41,954 nt of DNA from Acidimicrobiales bacterium (GCA_013003535.1 JABDIY010000168.1:1-41954), one strand, 5' to 3'. Shown: positions 31,369 through 39,665, numbered from the stretch's first letter. Notes: generated by a model from the sequence alone, not told the origin. Program-made: numbers and translations.

Positions 31369-32883
31369 TTAGGCGTCCAAAAATTCCGTTAACGCCACCC
31401 GGCCCACTCTGGCCCCGACGGCCTGCAAGGCAGCGTAGTCGCCGGCTGCCTGGGCCGCCTTGAGCTGGCCAAAGGTGAAGGGTTGGTCCGGAATGGCCAC
31501 ATCGGTCCGGTCCTCACCCACGATCTGTAGGGCAACAAATCGGTACGGTTTCCCCTTGTGGAGTTGCCCGGTGGAGTGGAGGTAGCGCGGGCCGATCCCC
31601 ATGGTGGTAGCGACGCCAAACCGTTGGCCTAGCTCGTGGAGCTTTCGAGTGACCTTGTCAACCGTGCCCGACGCAGGGTCCACGTACGCGCACAGGTTGA
31701 TGTAGTCGCCGGGCGCGAGGAGCGACAGCATCTGCGGAACCGGTACGAGCGGAATGTGTGGAATGCCAGACTTGAGGACATGATCGGTGGCCGCTTTGGC
31801 GGCAGCGACGTTGGGCTGGTCGAAAGGGTTGACGCCAAGAACCGCTCCCGCCACTGCGGTGGCAAACTCCCAGAGGAGAACTTGGGCACCGATATCGGTG
31901 CTCTCGGTCAACGGGATGGACACCATCGGCGCCGCCGCAGGAATCTGCTCGAGGCCAGGCGGTGAGCCGATGACCACGAAAAACCGGTCGTCACCGTAGG
32001 CCGCAGCGTTCACCGGCTCGTCCACGATCGGGATGATCCCTTCACCGTGTTTTCCGGTGGACTCGGCCAGGAGTTGCTCCAGCCATACACCGAGGTGCTG
32101 GGCCGATGGATCGACCAAGATCGTGCACTTGTCCCGGCCCAATTGTGCCGCCACCGCAATCGATGCCCCCAGGAGAACAGCCGGATTGGAGCTCTCTGGC
32201 CCATGCAATGCCGGGACGAGTTCACGAGCGGAGCCGAGCAGCTTGGCAATCGGTGCGCCTACCAGCGCACCGGGCATCAAGCCGAAATAGGAGAGCGCCG
32301 AAAAGCGGCCGCCGATGTCAGAACGATTCTGGAAGACTCGGCGGTAGCCGTGTTGATCGGCCAGCGTAATCAAGGCCGATCCTGGGTCGGTGATCACGGT
32401 GAACTGCGGACCCCGCTGGAGCCGACTCCAAAAGGTGGCCAGTTGGCTCGTGGTCTCCACCGTTGACCCGGACTTCGAGGCCCCTATGAACAGGGTGTCG
32501 GTGATTTGGCGGTCGGACAGGACCCGATCGATCGCCGCGGGATCCGTGGTATCCACCACCGTCAGAGCGAGGCCTTCGCACGTGGCAAACGTTTTGGCGA
32601 GTACCTCGGGGAACAACGTCGAGCCGCCCATACCGCAGATAACCGCTTTGCTCATTCCGTCGGCTTGAACCCCTGCGGCAAACATCTCCATCTCCGAGAC
32701 GGCCCCGTTCATCTCATCCAAGAGGTGGAGCCAGCCCAATCGATCGCTGATCTCGGCAGGGTCGGAGGACCACAGTGTGTGATCTCCATCCCAGATCCGG
32801 CTTACCGCGTCGCTCTCCGTGAGGGTCTGGACAGCGGTTGTTACCGCTTCATGTATTGGGCCCAGAGACAATGTCAGTTCCAT
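31369..32883 (-). CDS. pgi: Glucose-6-phosphate isomerase, actinobacterial Tal-Pgi-like type
   Basis: 504 aa from the ATG at 32883. The two SIS-type sugar-isomerase domains show A-V-I-C-G-M-G-G-S-T-L-F, then G-A-S-K-S-G-S-T-V-E-T, and near the end G-I-G-P-R-Y-L-H-S-T-G-Q-L-H-K-G. This resembles the Pgi part of bifunctional transaldolase/glucose-6-phosphate isomerase, here stand-alone, rather than the E. coli-type Pgi. It interconverts glucose-6-phosphate and fructose-6-phosphate. The open frame upstream of 32883 runs into the divergent neighbour and has no family similarity. It shares an overlapping divergent promoter with the metalloprotease gene. Confidence 0.92.
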   Translation of the reverse strand: MELTLSLGPIHEAVTTAVQTLTESDAVSRIWDGDHTLWSSDPAEISDRLGWLHLLDEMNGAVSEMEMFAAGVQADGMSKAVICGMGGSTLFPEVLAKTFATCEGLALTVVDTTDPAAIDRVLSDRQITDTLFIGASKSGSTVETTSQLATFWSRLQRGPQFTVITDPGSALITLADQHGYRRVFQNRSDIGGRFSALSYFGLMPGALVGAPIAKLLGSARELVPALHGPESSNPAVLLGASIAVAAQLGRDKCTILVDPSAQHLGVWLEQLLAESTGKHGEGIIPIVDEPVNAAAYGDDRFFVVIGSPPGLEQIPAAAPMVSIPLTESTDIGAQVLLWEFATAVAGAVLGVNPFDQPNVAAAKAATDHVLKSGIPHIPLVPVPQMLSLLAPGDYINLCAYVDPASGTVDKVTRKLHELGQRFGVATTMGIGPRYLHSTGQLHKGKPYRFVALQIVGEDRTDVAIPDQPFTFGQLKAAQAAGDYAALQAVGARVGRVALTEFLDA

Positions 32884-32890
32884 GTCAGCG

Positions 32891-32900
32891 AGCCTACGCT
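32891..32900. promoter_or_regulatory. Overlapping divergent -10 elements of pgi and the metalloprotease gene
   Basis: In AGCCTACGCT, the minus-strand TAGGCT (32896-32891) and the plus-strand TACGCT (32895-32900) share two bases. Each is followed by the proper leaderless spacing: 7 nt to the pgi ATG (32883) and 6 nt to the GTG at 32907. The two predicted starts are 24 bp apart with no other space for separate promoters. Confidence 0.6.
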
Positions 32901-32906
32901 CTAGGG

Positions 32907-35228
32907 GTGCTTGGCCGTCCCATTCGGATCGCTGTTGGGGTGGTGGCTGTGCTTCTATTCTTCGCGGGGGCGCCAGCGCTCGCTCAGCAATCACAAGTTG
33001 ATTCCGCCAAGCAACAACGCCGAAGTGTGGAGACGGTGGTGGAGGTGCGCGATGGCCACAGCGCTGATCCTGCTGGTCCTCACGGCGCAGCCATTGAGGG
33101 TCCAACTCTGCTGGAGCGCGTAGAACGAACTCGGCAGCTACGCGGCAAACACCTCCAGAAGCCATTCTTGGGGCGGCGAGTTGCCGGTTCGATCACCACC
33201 ACCTATGAGGCACCTACCCCGGTGGCGGTTCGTTCGGTCATCGATGCGGCGGTACAGCAGTGGGACAGTGTGCTCAACCTCTCGCCAGGCGCCCCGGTGG
33301 AAATCTCGATCTTGTGGACCGATCTGGGTTCCCGCCTTCTCGGCCAGGCCGGCACCGAAGGGGAGTACCGTGACGCCGCCCAATTCCCCACCGATCGCTG
33401 GTATCCGGCGGCCCTGGCCAACCAACTTGCCAATTTCGATGTCAACGGAGCGGGCACCCCCGAGATCCTCGTCGAGTTGAACAGTGGGCTCGGCGGTGAC
33501 TGGTACATCGGTAAAGATGGTCGCCCCGGCGATGGCCAGATCGATTTGTACTCCGTGGTCCTCCACGAGATCGCTCATGGTATGGGCTTCATGGGGTCTG
33601 CCAGCGCTACCCGGGCGGGCGCAGCTTCGGTCGACTATGCCCCACCGTCGATCTACGACGACTTCATCCAGACCGACGCCGGGAAACGCCTCACCAAAAT
33701 GACCGAGGCCGACGCCGTTCGCGCCTTGACGTCCGGGGCGCTGGCGATCGACGTTGGCTTCGGTCGCACGATGCCGGTGTCCGCGCCTACTCGTTTCGTC
33801 AATGGCTCCTCGTACAGCCACTTCGACGAGTCGCTCGACCCGTCCGCCCCTGGGGCACTCATGACCCCCTCGCTTCGCAATGGCGAGATCCAGCGGTCCC
33901 TCGATGCCGCGGTCATCGGCGTGCTGGACCAGGTGGGCTGGCGCTTGGCCACGCCGCTATTACAGCCCAGTGTCGGCGCGGTGTCGGTGTCATCGGAGAC
34001 CGTCGAGGTGACATGGGAAGAGGAGTGGTCAACCCCGGCCACCTTCCCCGATGCCTATTCCATCACCGCAACCCCCACAACCGCCTCGGGGCCGTTGCCC
34101 TCGGTGGAATCGGTCCGAGTTTTGCCCCCCGTGGCGTTCGAAGCGGTTTTGCCCCGGCTCCAAAACGGTACGGCGTACACCCTGAGCGTGGCGCCGAGCC
34201 GAGCCGGCTGGCCTCCGGGAGTTTCGGTTGATACCACCGTGGTGTTGCCCGCCAATCCCAATCGCGTCACGGGCCTCAAGACCGTTTCGGGTTCGCCAGT
34301 TGAGCTGGTCTGGGATGCGCCGCCGGCATCGGGCAAACCAATATCTGAGTTCGAAGTTCAGTACCGAACGGGGAGCGAGCGAACGTGGTCTGCCGCCCGT
34401 ACCACGGTTGGCCAATCGGCCCGATTCGAATTACCAAACGGTCGGTACTTCTTCAGGGTCCGTGCCATCAACTCCACCGGCCCCGGCCCCTGGAAGGAAA
34501 CGCCAATCCAAGGCGTGTCCAGCAACACTGTTCGCTATCTGCCGGTCGATGGTCAAATCGCCCGGCTGTATGCGGCGTACTTGGGTCGAGCCCCAGATCA
34601 AAGTGGACTCGACTACTGGCGCACGGTGCGGGCCGAAGGCGCCGGAATGGTTACGGTTTCCACGGCCTTCAGTGTGTCGGCGGAGTTCGAGCAGGTCTAC
34701 GGCGACCTCACCGACATCGAGTTCGTGAACCGGGTGTATCGCAATGTGCTCGGGCGGGAGCCTGACGCTTCGGGTTATGCCTACTGGCTCAACCTTCTCG
34801 ACGGCGGGGCTGGGCGCGGGCGAATCATGCTCGAGTTTTCCGAAAGCCCCGAGTTCGTGACCCGCACCGGTACCGCCCCGCCGCAGTCGGCCCCATCGGC
34901 GACGGTCGAGCGAATCTACATTGCCGCGCTGCGCCGCTTGCCCACCACCTCCGAACTCCAGGCCGGGCACGTCACGCTGAGCCGGTCGGGCGGCTCCCAG
35001 TTGGCGCAGCGCTTGGTGGAGTCCACAGAGTTCAGGCAGCTTCATGGTCCTTTGAACAATGCCCAGTTCCTCGATGTGGTGAACGAGAACGTGAGTGAGG
35101 GGCGCGGTGACCAATCCGCTGTGGGCATCCTGTTGGCTCAGCTCCAGTCCGGAACCAGTAGGGGCTCGGTGCTGGCCCGGCTGGCCGCAACCCCAGCCTT
35201 CGCTCTCGCAACAGGTTCGGCCACGTAA
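32907..35228 (+). CDS. Secreted metalloprotease-like protein with FN3 and DUF4214 domains
   Basis: 773 aa from the GTG at 32907, chosen because it lies 6 nt after a -10 element and directly begins a signal peptide (hydrophobic about 8-24, ending A-P-A-L-A). The frame is open further upstream over the pgi start. The zinc motif H-E-I-A-H-G-M-G-F is at residues 220-228, followed by Y-S-H-F-D-E and G-A-L-M-T-P. Next are a fibronectin type III-like domain (about 445-540, with W-D-A-P-P and Y-F-F-R-V-R-A-I-N), then one clear and one more diverged DUF4214 region (about 555-680 and 690-770). It is a larger paralogue of the protein at 28807. The substrate is unknown. Confidence 0.8.
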   Translation: MLGRPIRIAVGVVAVLLFFAGAPALAQQSQVDSAKQQRRSVETVVEVRDGHSADPAGPHGAAIEGPTLLERVERTRQLRGKHLQKPFLGRRVAGSITTTYEAPTPVAVRSVIDAAVQQWDSVLNLSPGAPVEISILWTDLGSRLLGQAGTEGEYRDAAQFPTDRWYPAALANQLANFDVNGAGTPEILVELNSGLGGDWYIGKDGRPGDGQIDLYSVVLHEIAHGMGFMGSASATRAGAASVDYAPPSIYDDFIQTDAGKRLTKMTEADAVRALTSGALAIDVGFGRTMPVSAPTRFVNGSSYSHFDESLDPSAPGALMTPSLRNGEIQRSLDAAVIGVLDQVGWRLATPLLQPSVGAVSVSSETVEVTWEEEWSTPATFPDAYSITATPTTASGPLPSVESVRVLPPVAFEAVLPRLQNGTAYTLSVAPSRAGWPPGVSVDTTVVLPANPNRVTGLKTVSGSPVELVWDAPPASGKPISEFEVQYRTGSERTWSAARTTVGQSARFELPNGRYFFRVRAINSTGPGPWKETPIQGVSSNTVRYLPVDGQIARLYAAYLGRAPDQSGLDYWRTVRAEGAGMVTVSTAFSVSAEFEQVYGDLTDIEFVNRVYRNVLGREPDASGYAYWLNLLDGGAGRGRIMLEFSESPEFVTRTGTAPPQSAPSATVERIYIAALRRLPTTSELQAGHVTLSRSGGSQLAQRLVESTEFRQLHGPLNNAQFLDVVNENVSEGRGDQSAVGILLAQLQSGTSRGSVLARLAATPAFALATGSAT

Positions 35229-35327
35229 CCCGCAGACGAGGGGCCGAGAGCGCACCGAGGTCACGTCGATTTGTTGACAGTGTGGCAACCTGCCCGATCG
35301 GGGTCGTTCCGCGGCGCCTGCTTCCTC

Positions 35328-35333
35328 TACACT
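35328..35333 (+). promoter_or_regulatory. -10 element TACACT of the cytochrome bc operon, leaderless type
   Basis: TACACT ends 7 nt before the GTG start at 35341. The downstream genes of the operon, in contrast, mostly have ribosome-binding sites or overlaps. Confidence 0.55.
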
Positions 35334-35340
35334 CTCGGGC

Positions 35341-36210
35341 GTGACTGAGATCCCAGAGCATCTGCTCAAGCGCTCCAAGGCGCGAAAAGGTACCCCGGCC
35401 GGCGATGATGCCTCCGCCGCAGCCAGCGCCAGCACCGCAGTTACCCCGACCGAGAGTTCCGGCCCCGCCCAGCCGCCAGCCATACGGGAGGCGGCCGCGG
35501 CGATTCCACGGGACCCCGCACCTGTTGCTCCGAAACCTGTACCGCCGTATGTGCAGGCCGCTCGGACTCGCAAGAAGATGCCCATGTGGGCCATGGCAAT
35601 CATTCCTTTCTTCACGTTGTTGTGGGCATACAGCTTTGCAGGCACCATGCAGCAGCCCGATGTGGAGGACCCGCTCTTCACGGAGTCGGCGGCTCTCTAC
35701 AGCAGCGAGGGTTGCGCCGGTTGTCACGGCGCCGGCGGTGGTGGTGGTGTGGGCTATGCGTTCTCCGACGGCGAGATCTACACCACGTTCCCCGCTCCTA
35801 TCGATCAGATGGTGCATATCGCTCGAGGGTCGGCGGCCATCGCCGGTTCACAATATGGAGATCCGGATCGCGCTGGCGGCGCCCGAGTAGCCGGCAACCG
35901 TGGCGTGATGCCCAACTATCCCAGCCTTACTCAGAACCAGCTGGAGTTGATCGTGTTCCACGAACGAGCCACGCTGGGCGGCGAACCTACCGATAGTCCC
36001 GCCTACCAGGAGTGGATGGATCACATGCGTGAGGTCGAGGAGGGCAACGCTCCCGATCACGAAATCGACCTCGAGCTTTTCCTTAGCTGCGCCAACCCCG
36101 AGTTCACTCCCGAAGCAACCGGTGATGCCGGTGACGGCAATTTGGAGGAGAGAAATGATCTCTGCCCTGGTCCCCACGTCGAGGCCGACGAAGAAGTTGC
36201 GGCCGGATAA
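35341..36210 (+). CDS. Membrane-anchored monoheme cytochrome c of the bc operon
   Basis: 289 aa. An N-terminal motif T-E-I-P-E-H-L-L-K-R-S-K (residues 2-13) is followed by an Ala/Pro-rich segment (about 17-75), one membrane segment (about 81-100) and a cytochrome c domain. Heme attachment is C-A-G-C-H at 125-129, followed by a glycine run. Met190 in G-V-M-P-N-Y-P is the likely axial ligand. The tail after about residue 240 is acidic, with two further Cys. It probably takes electrons from the Rieske protein of the complex or passes them onward. The same N-terminal motif appears in the cytochrome b C-terminal subunit of this operon. GTG start, 7 nt after TACACT. Confidence 0.88.
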   Translation: MTEIPEHLLKRSKARKGTPAGDDASAAASASTAVTPTESSGPAQPPAIREAAAAIPRDPAPVAPKPVPPYVQAARTRKKMPMWAMAIIPFFTLLWAYSFAGTMQQPDVEDPLFTESAALYSSEGCAGCHGAGGGGGVGYAFSDGEIYTTFPAPIDQMVHIARGSAAIAGSQYGDPDRAGGARVAGNRGVMPNYPSLTQNQLELIVFHERATLGGEPTDSPAYQEWMDHMREVEEGNAPDHEIDLELFLSCANPEFTPEATGDAGDGNLEERNDLCPGPHVEADEEVAAG

Positions 36211-36312
36211 GCCCCTGATTTTCTTCCGTGTTCCCCCCGTCCGATCGCTTGTGCAAAGATTCACAAAGTCTTAGGCTGTTAGTAGAAGCCGGAATATGAG
36301 GTCGTTTCCACC

Positions 36313-36756
36313 ATGGTTGCTCTAATTCTCTCGATCATCGTCACCGCAGCGTTGGCAGCGCTCGTGTACGTGTACGGGTCGCGCCGTCCCACCGGTACTC
36401 CGCTCACCTGGGGCGAGGCGATGGTGGGCTCGGTGTATGCGTTTTTCCTCACGTTCCTCGTCTTTGGCGTTGTGCCCCATCAGTGGCTCACCTTGGCCGA
36501 GAACGAGCTCAGCTTCCGGGCGGATCGCCTCTTCACGTTCTGGGGTCTCGTGGTACCCCAAAGCGAAGGCGGCTGGTTCCCGTTCAACATCACGCTGCGA
36601 GCGGTGTCCGATAGCATCGCCGCCATCATTTACATCGTTGCCCTCGGGATCATGGTCAAGATGTTCATCGACTGGCAGAGCCGGAGCAAAGAGAAAAAGG
36701 ATGCCGGTGTGATCCCCACCTCCACCTACGGTCGGCCGCTGGTGAAGCGAGGCTGA
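36313..36756 (+). CDS. Small integral membrane protein of the bc operon, unknown
   Basis: 147 aa with three hydrophobic segments (about 3-21, 37-56 and 98-117) and a basic C-terminus, R-S-K-E-K-K then Y-G-R-P-L-V-K-R-G. I do not recognise the family. It ends 1 nt before the ferredoxin gene start, so it is clearly part of the operon, and it is probably an accessory or anchoring subunit, perhaps for the ferredoxin-like protein. A 102-nt gap separates it from the cytochrome c gene; the gap holds no clear promoter. A weak GAGG is 11 nt before the ATG. Confidence 0.75.
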   Translation: MVALILSIIVTAALAALVYVYGSRRPTGTPLTWGEAMVGSVYAFFLTFLVFGVVPHQWLTLAENELSFRADRLFTFWGLVVPQSEGGWFPFNITLRAVSDSIAAIIYIVALGIMVKMFIDWQSRSKEKKDAGVIPTSTYGRPLVKRG

Positions 36757-36757
36757 C

Positions 36758-37174
36758 GTGGGCTACCAGGACGCCAACCCGCCACTCCCAGAATTTCGGG
36801 ATGACTATGTCCTCGTTGAGGTCGACGCCGACTATCTGGCGCGGGCCGTAAAGCCCAAACAGTTCATCCACATTGACCAAAGCGAATGCATCGCGTGCGA
36901 GGGCTGCGTAGACATCTGCCCCTGGAAGTGCATTCACATGCAACCCAACGAGGCGGTAGCGCAAGCGTTCGGCACCGTGGCTCCTGGCGACGATCCAAAC
37001 GACGCGTTCATCTTCACCATCGACGACGATGTGTGCACTCGCTGCGCACTCTGCGTCGACCGCTGCCCAACGGGTGTCATCATCCTCGGCAAGATCAGCG
37101 AACCATCTGTATTCGGTGATCACAATCAGCGCACCAACGGCCACGGTTATGGCTATGGCATGCGTCTCGCCTAG
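36758..37174 (+). CDS. Two-cluster 4Fe-4S ferredoxin-like protein of the bc operon
   Basis: 138 aa. Two 4Fe-4S motifs are clear: C-I-A-C-E-G-C-V-D-I-C-P (C44, C47, C50, C54) and C-T-R-C-A-L-C-V-D-R-C-P (C93, C96, C99, C103). An extra C58 sits four residues after the first motif. About 38 residues separate the motifs, longer than in small ferredoxins. No signal peptide or membrane segment is visible, so it lies on the cytoplasmic side, opposite the Rieske and cytochrome c domains. GTG start with GAGG 5 nt before it, inside the preceding gene's end. A ferredoxin within a cytochrome bc operon is unusual; it may link cytoplasmic electron carriers to quinone. Confidence 0.88.
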   Translation: MGYQDANPPLPEFRDDYVLVEVDADYLARAVKPKQFIHIDQSECIACEGCVDICPWKCIHMQPNEAVAQAFGTVAPGDDPNDAFIFTIDDDVCTRCALCVDRCPTGVIILGKISEPSVFGDHNQRTNGHGYGYGMRLA

Positions 37175-37214
37175 TTTTCCGCTCAAACGATTTCCCGACT
37201 GAAAGTCCAACCAA

Positions 37215-38006
37215 ATGGCTAAATCAATTCAGGACAAGCCAACCCTCGCTGAGAGGGCCGGTGACATTGCCGCACAGACCTCCAGCGCTGTGCAGGGCAG
37301 CCAAGCTTGGAACTCCATCTTCCGTCCTGGCTCGGTGTTCAGGAAGGGATACACCGATAGCCCGCGAAACCGCAGCTACGTCATCATGAACAGCGTGCTC
37401 TATCACCTTCACCCGGTGAAGGTGAAACGCCATGCGGTCAAGGTCAGCTACACGCTCTGCCTCGGCGGTCTGAGTTTCTTTCTCTTCATCCTTCTCACCA
37501 TCACGGGCATTTTCCTGATGTTCTTCTACCGGCCAACGGCGGCTGCGGCATGGGAAGACATCGCCACGCTGCAAACCGGTGTCACCTTCGGCCTTCTGGT
37601 TCGCAACATGCACCGCTGGGGGGCTCACCTGATGGTGCTTTCGGTGTTCCTTCACATGGCTCGGGTCTTCTACCACGGTGCGTACAAACCGCCGCGGGAG
37701 TTCAACTGGGTGATTGGCGTTCTGCTGCTTCAGTTCACATTGCTGCTTTCGTTCACCGGTTATCTGTTGCCGTGGGACCAGTTGGCGCTCTGGGCGGTCA
37801 CCGTAGGTACCAACATGATGGGCTACACACCGGTGTTTGGTAACGAGGTGCGCTTCGTACTTCTCGGTGGCACCGTCATAGGCAGAGAAACACTGCTGCG
37901 CTGGTACGTGCTCCACGTCCTACTCCTTCCCTTCGTCACCGTCATCTTCCTTGCCGTCCACTTCTGGCGGGTTCGCAAGGACGGCGGGATCTCCGGACCG
38001 CTCTAA
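37215..38006 (+). CDS. Cytochrome b, N-terminal (b6-like) subunit
   Basis: 263 aa, four transmembrane helices. Heme-ligand histidines can be assigned as H133 and H147 in one helix and H234 and H249 in another. The 15-residue step in the second pair is the b6-type spacing, against 14 in mitochondrial-type cytochrome b. The segment G-Y-L-L-P-W-D-Q matches the quinone-site region of cytochrome b. The N-terminal 75 residues are a hydrophilic extension longer than in b6. With the next gene it forms a split cytochrome b, as in cytochrome b6f and Firmicutes bc complexes. Quinol oxidation occurs at the interface with the following subunit and the Rieske protein. Confidence 0.92.
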   Translation: MAKSIQDKPTLAERAGDIAAQTSSAVQGSQAWNSIFRPGSVFRKGYTDSPRNRSYVIMNSVLYHLHPVKVKRHAVKVSYTLCLGGLSFFLFILLTITGIFLMFFYRPTAAAAWEDIATLQTGVTFGLLVRNMHRWGAHLMVLSVFLHMARVFYHGAYKPPREFNWVIGVLLLQFTLLLSFTGYLLPWDQLALWAVTVGTNMMGYTPVFGNEVRFVLLGGTVIGRETLLRWYVLHVLLLPFVTVIFLAVHFWRVRKDGGISGPL

Positions 38007-38024
38007 GCAAAGGCTGTAACACCA

Positions 38025-38786
38025 ATGACCGAGATCCCAGAACATCTCCGCAAGCGGGCCTCTGAAGCCAAGAAGAAGGCTGAGAGCGCAGACGCCGCAG
38101 CTTCGGCTGACGCTGCGCCGGCAGCTTCTTCCGCGGCGGAATCCAAGATCCCCGCCCACCTGTTGGAACGGTCCAAGAGCGCCAAGTCTTCCGGCGGTAC
38201 CGCCACAGCTGTCGCCCCGGCGGCAGGCGCAGGAACCGCGGTCGCCGCCGCTGCGTCCTCGGGCGATCTCCCGGTCATGTCTGGCCCCCAGGGGCACACC
38301 CAACGTCTCCTCACCGTGGTCAAGAGCGGTTCGATCCAAGACATCAAGATGAAACCGCAGGACAAGGTTCACACCTGGCCCCATCTGATCGTGGTCGAGT
38401 TCGGAGCGGCGCTCTTCTGCACGGCGTTCCTCACCATTTTCAGCATCTTCGTCAATGCGCCGCTGCTGGAACTGGCCAACGCCAACCAAACCCCCAACCC
38501 ATCCAAGGCCCCGTGGTACTTCATGGGTCTGCAGGAGCTGCTCACGCTCTTCCACCCCATGGTCGCGGGCGTCACGATTCCCGGGATCGGTCTGATCGTT
38601 CTGATCCTCGCCCCTTACATCGACAAGAATCCGTCCAACCGACCGGAGGACCGCAAGTTCGCCGTGTCTCTCTTCACGATATTCATGATGTTCTGGGCGG
38701 TACTAGTACTTATCGGCTCGTTCTTTCGGGGACCTGGTTTCAACTTCATTTTCCCATGGGCCGAAGGCCTCTTCTTCGAACTGTAA
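38025..38786 (+). CDS. Cytochrome b, C-terminal (subunit IV-like), with unusual N-terminal extension
   Basis: 253 aa. The C-terminal part (about 120-253) has three transmembrane helices and matches subunit IV of b6f: F-S-I-F-V-N-A-P-L, then P-S-K-A-P-W-Y-F-M-G-L-Q-E-L-L. The canonical quinol-site P-E-W-Y reads A-P-W-Y, so the usual Glu is missing. The first about 95 residues are an Ala-rich low-complexity extension with two copies of an IPEHL-type motif: residues 3-16 (T-E-I-P-E-H-L-R-K-R) and 41-54 (K-I-P-A-H-L-L-E-R-S-K). A copy also opens the cytochrome c gene of this operon. AAAGG lies upstream of the ATG. Confidence 0.9.
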   Translation: MTEIPEHLRKRASEAKKKAESADAAASADAAPAASSAAESKIPAHLLERSKSAKSSGGTATAVAPAAGAGTAVAAAASSGDLPVMSGPQGHTQRLLTVVKSGSIQDIKMKPQDKVHTWPHLIVVEFGAALFCTAFLTIFSIFVNAPLLELANANQTPNPSKAPWYFMGLQELLTLFHPMVAGVTIPGIGLIVLILAPYIDKNPSNRPEDRKFAVSLFTIFMMFWAVLVLIGSFFRGPGFNFIFPWAEGLFFEL

Positions 38787-38798
38787 AAGGACCCTGCT

Positions 38799-39665
38799 AT
38801 GACCCCCATCATCATCGGTGCCATCGTCATCGCAGTTCTCGCGGTCGCCGCTCTCGGGCTGGCGCTGCGTAACCGTGATGTCAACAACGCCATCGGCCAG
38901 CTTTCGGGCGAGACGGTCAAACGTGATACAAAAGTGCCCGTTCCCGCGCCCGACGCCGTGGAGAAGGCTGCCACCGGGCGCGAAATCGAGGCCGTGGCAT
39001 CTTCCCGCGGTAGGGCTGCGTTGGTCGCAGCCGAGGCCGCTCCTCCGGTGGCCTATGTCCCACCGGATCCCGAAACGATCGGCGTCGCCCGGCGGCAGTT
39101 CCTCAACAGGAGCATCTTTGCCATGTTCGGACTGGGCATCACCGCTTTCGGCGCTGCCTCGATCGGATTTCTCTGGCCGCAGGGTGTCAGCGGATTCGGG
39201 TCAAAAGTGAACGTTGGCAAGATTCCCGACATTGAGGCAGCCATCGCCGCCGGCGGCGGGTTTTTCTATGTTCCGGAAGGCCGGATGTGGGTGACGGAGT
39301 ATCCGTCTTCCGCCCTCGAAAAGGCCAGCGCTCAATACGGTTTCTTCGATCAGGTTGAGCAAGGTCTGAGAGCCGGCGTCACCGCCTTGTACCAAACCTG
39401 TCCCCATCTGGGATGCCGGGTGCCACAGTGTCTCACCTCGCAATGGTTTGAATGCCCTTGCCACGGCTCACAGTACAATCGAGTGGGCGAGAAAAAGGGC
39501 GGGCCGGCGCCGCGTGGTATGGATCGGTTCCCAATGGAACTGAACGCAGCCAGCGAGCTCATTGTGGATACCGGTAGTGTCATCCAGGGTCCTGCAATCG
39601 GAACCAACACCACCGGTCAAGAGGCCGAGGGTCCCAACTGCATTAGTGGTGCCGAGGAGCATTAA
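38799..39665 (+). CDS. Rieske iron-sulfur protein
   Basis: 288 aa. The 2Fe-2S ligand boxes are C-P-H-L-G-C (201-206) and C-P-C-H-G-S (219-224); Cys206 and Cys221 form the usual disulfide. An extra C211 is present. Two hydrophobic segments are seen: about 3-22 at the N-terminus and about 105-127. The latter is preceded by R-R-Q-F-L (98-102), a twin-arginine-like motif typical of Rieske proteins. An extra N-terminal helix before the Rieske anchor recalls the multi-helix QcrA of actinobacteria. AAGGA stands 7 nt before the ATG. The stop overlaps the next start by 1 nt (TAATG). Confidence 0.95.
   Translation: MTPIIIGAIVIAVLAVAALGLALRNRDVNNAIGQLSGETVKRDTKVPVPAPDAVEKAATGREIEAVASSRGRAALVAAEAAPPVAYVPPDPETIGVARRQFLNRSIFAMFGLGITAFGAASIGFLWPQGVSGFGSKVNVGKIPDIEAAIAAGGGFFYVPEGRMWVTEYPSSALEKASAQYGFFDQVEQGLRAGVTALYQTCPHLGCRVPQCLTSQWFECPCHGSQYNRVGEKKGGPAPRGMDRFPMELNAASELIVDTGSVIQGPAIGTNTTGQEAEGPNCISGAEEH

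Noticed and set aside
32838-32906. Upstream start for the second metalloprotease
   Set aside because: It would overlap the pgi coding start and push the signal peptide 23 residues inward; GTG at 32907 has both the -10 spacing and a direct signal peptide.
31369-33165. Longer pgi start giving 598 residues
   Set aside because: The extra N-terminus has no family similarity, runs through the divergent metalloprotease gene, and the ATG at 32883 has a well-placed -10 element.
35274-35279. TTGACA as a -35 element for the bc operon
   Set aside because: It lies 48 bp before the TACACT -10 element, too far for a normal promoter, and no other -10 at about 17 bp from it is convincing.
34431-35681. A 416-codon minus-strand frame over the metalloprotease and cytochrome c genes
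   Set aside because: Crosses two genes with clear domain evidence; low-complexity Arg/Gly/Ala composition typical of a shadow frame.
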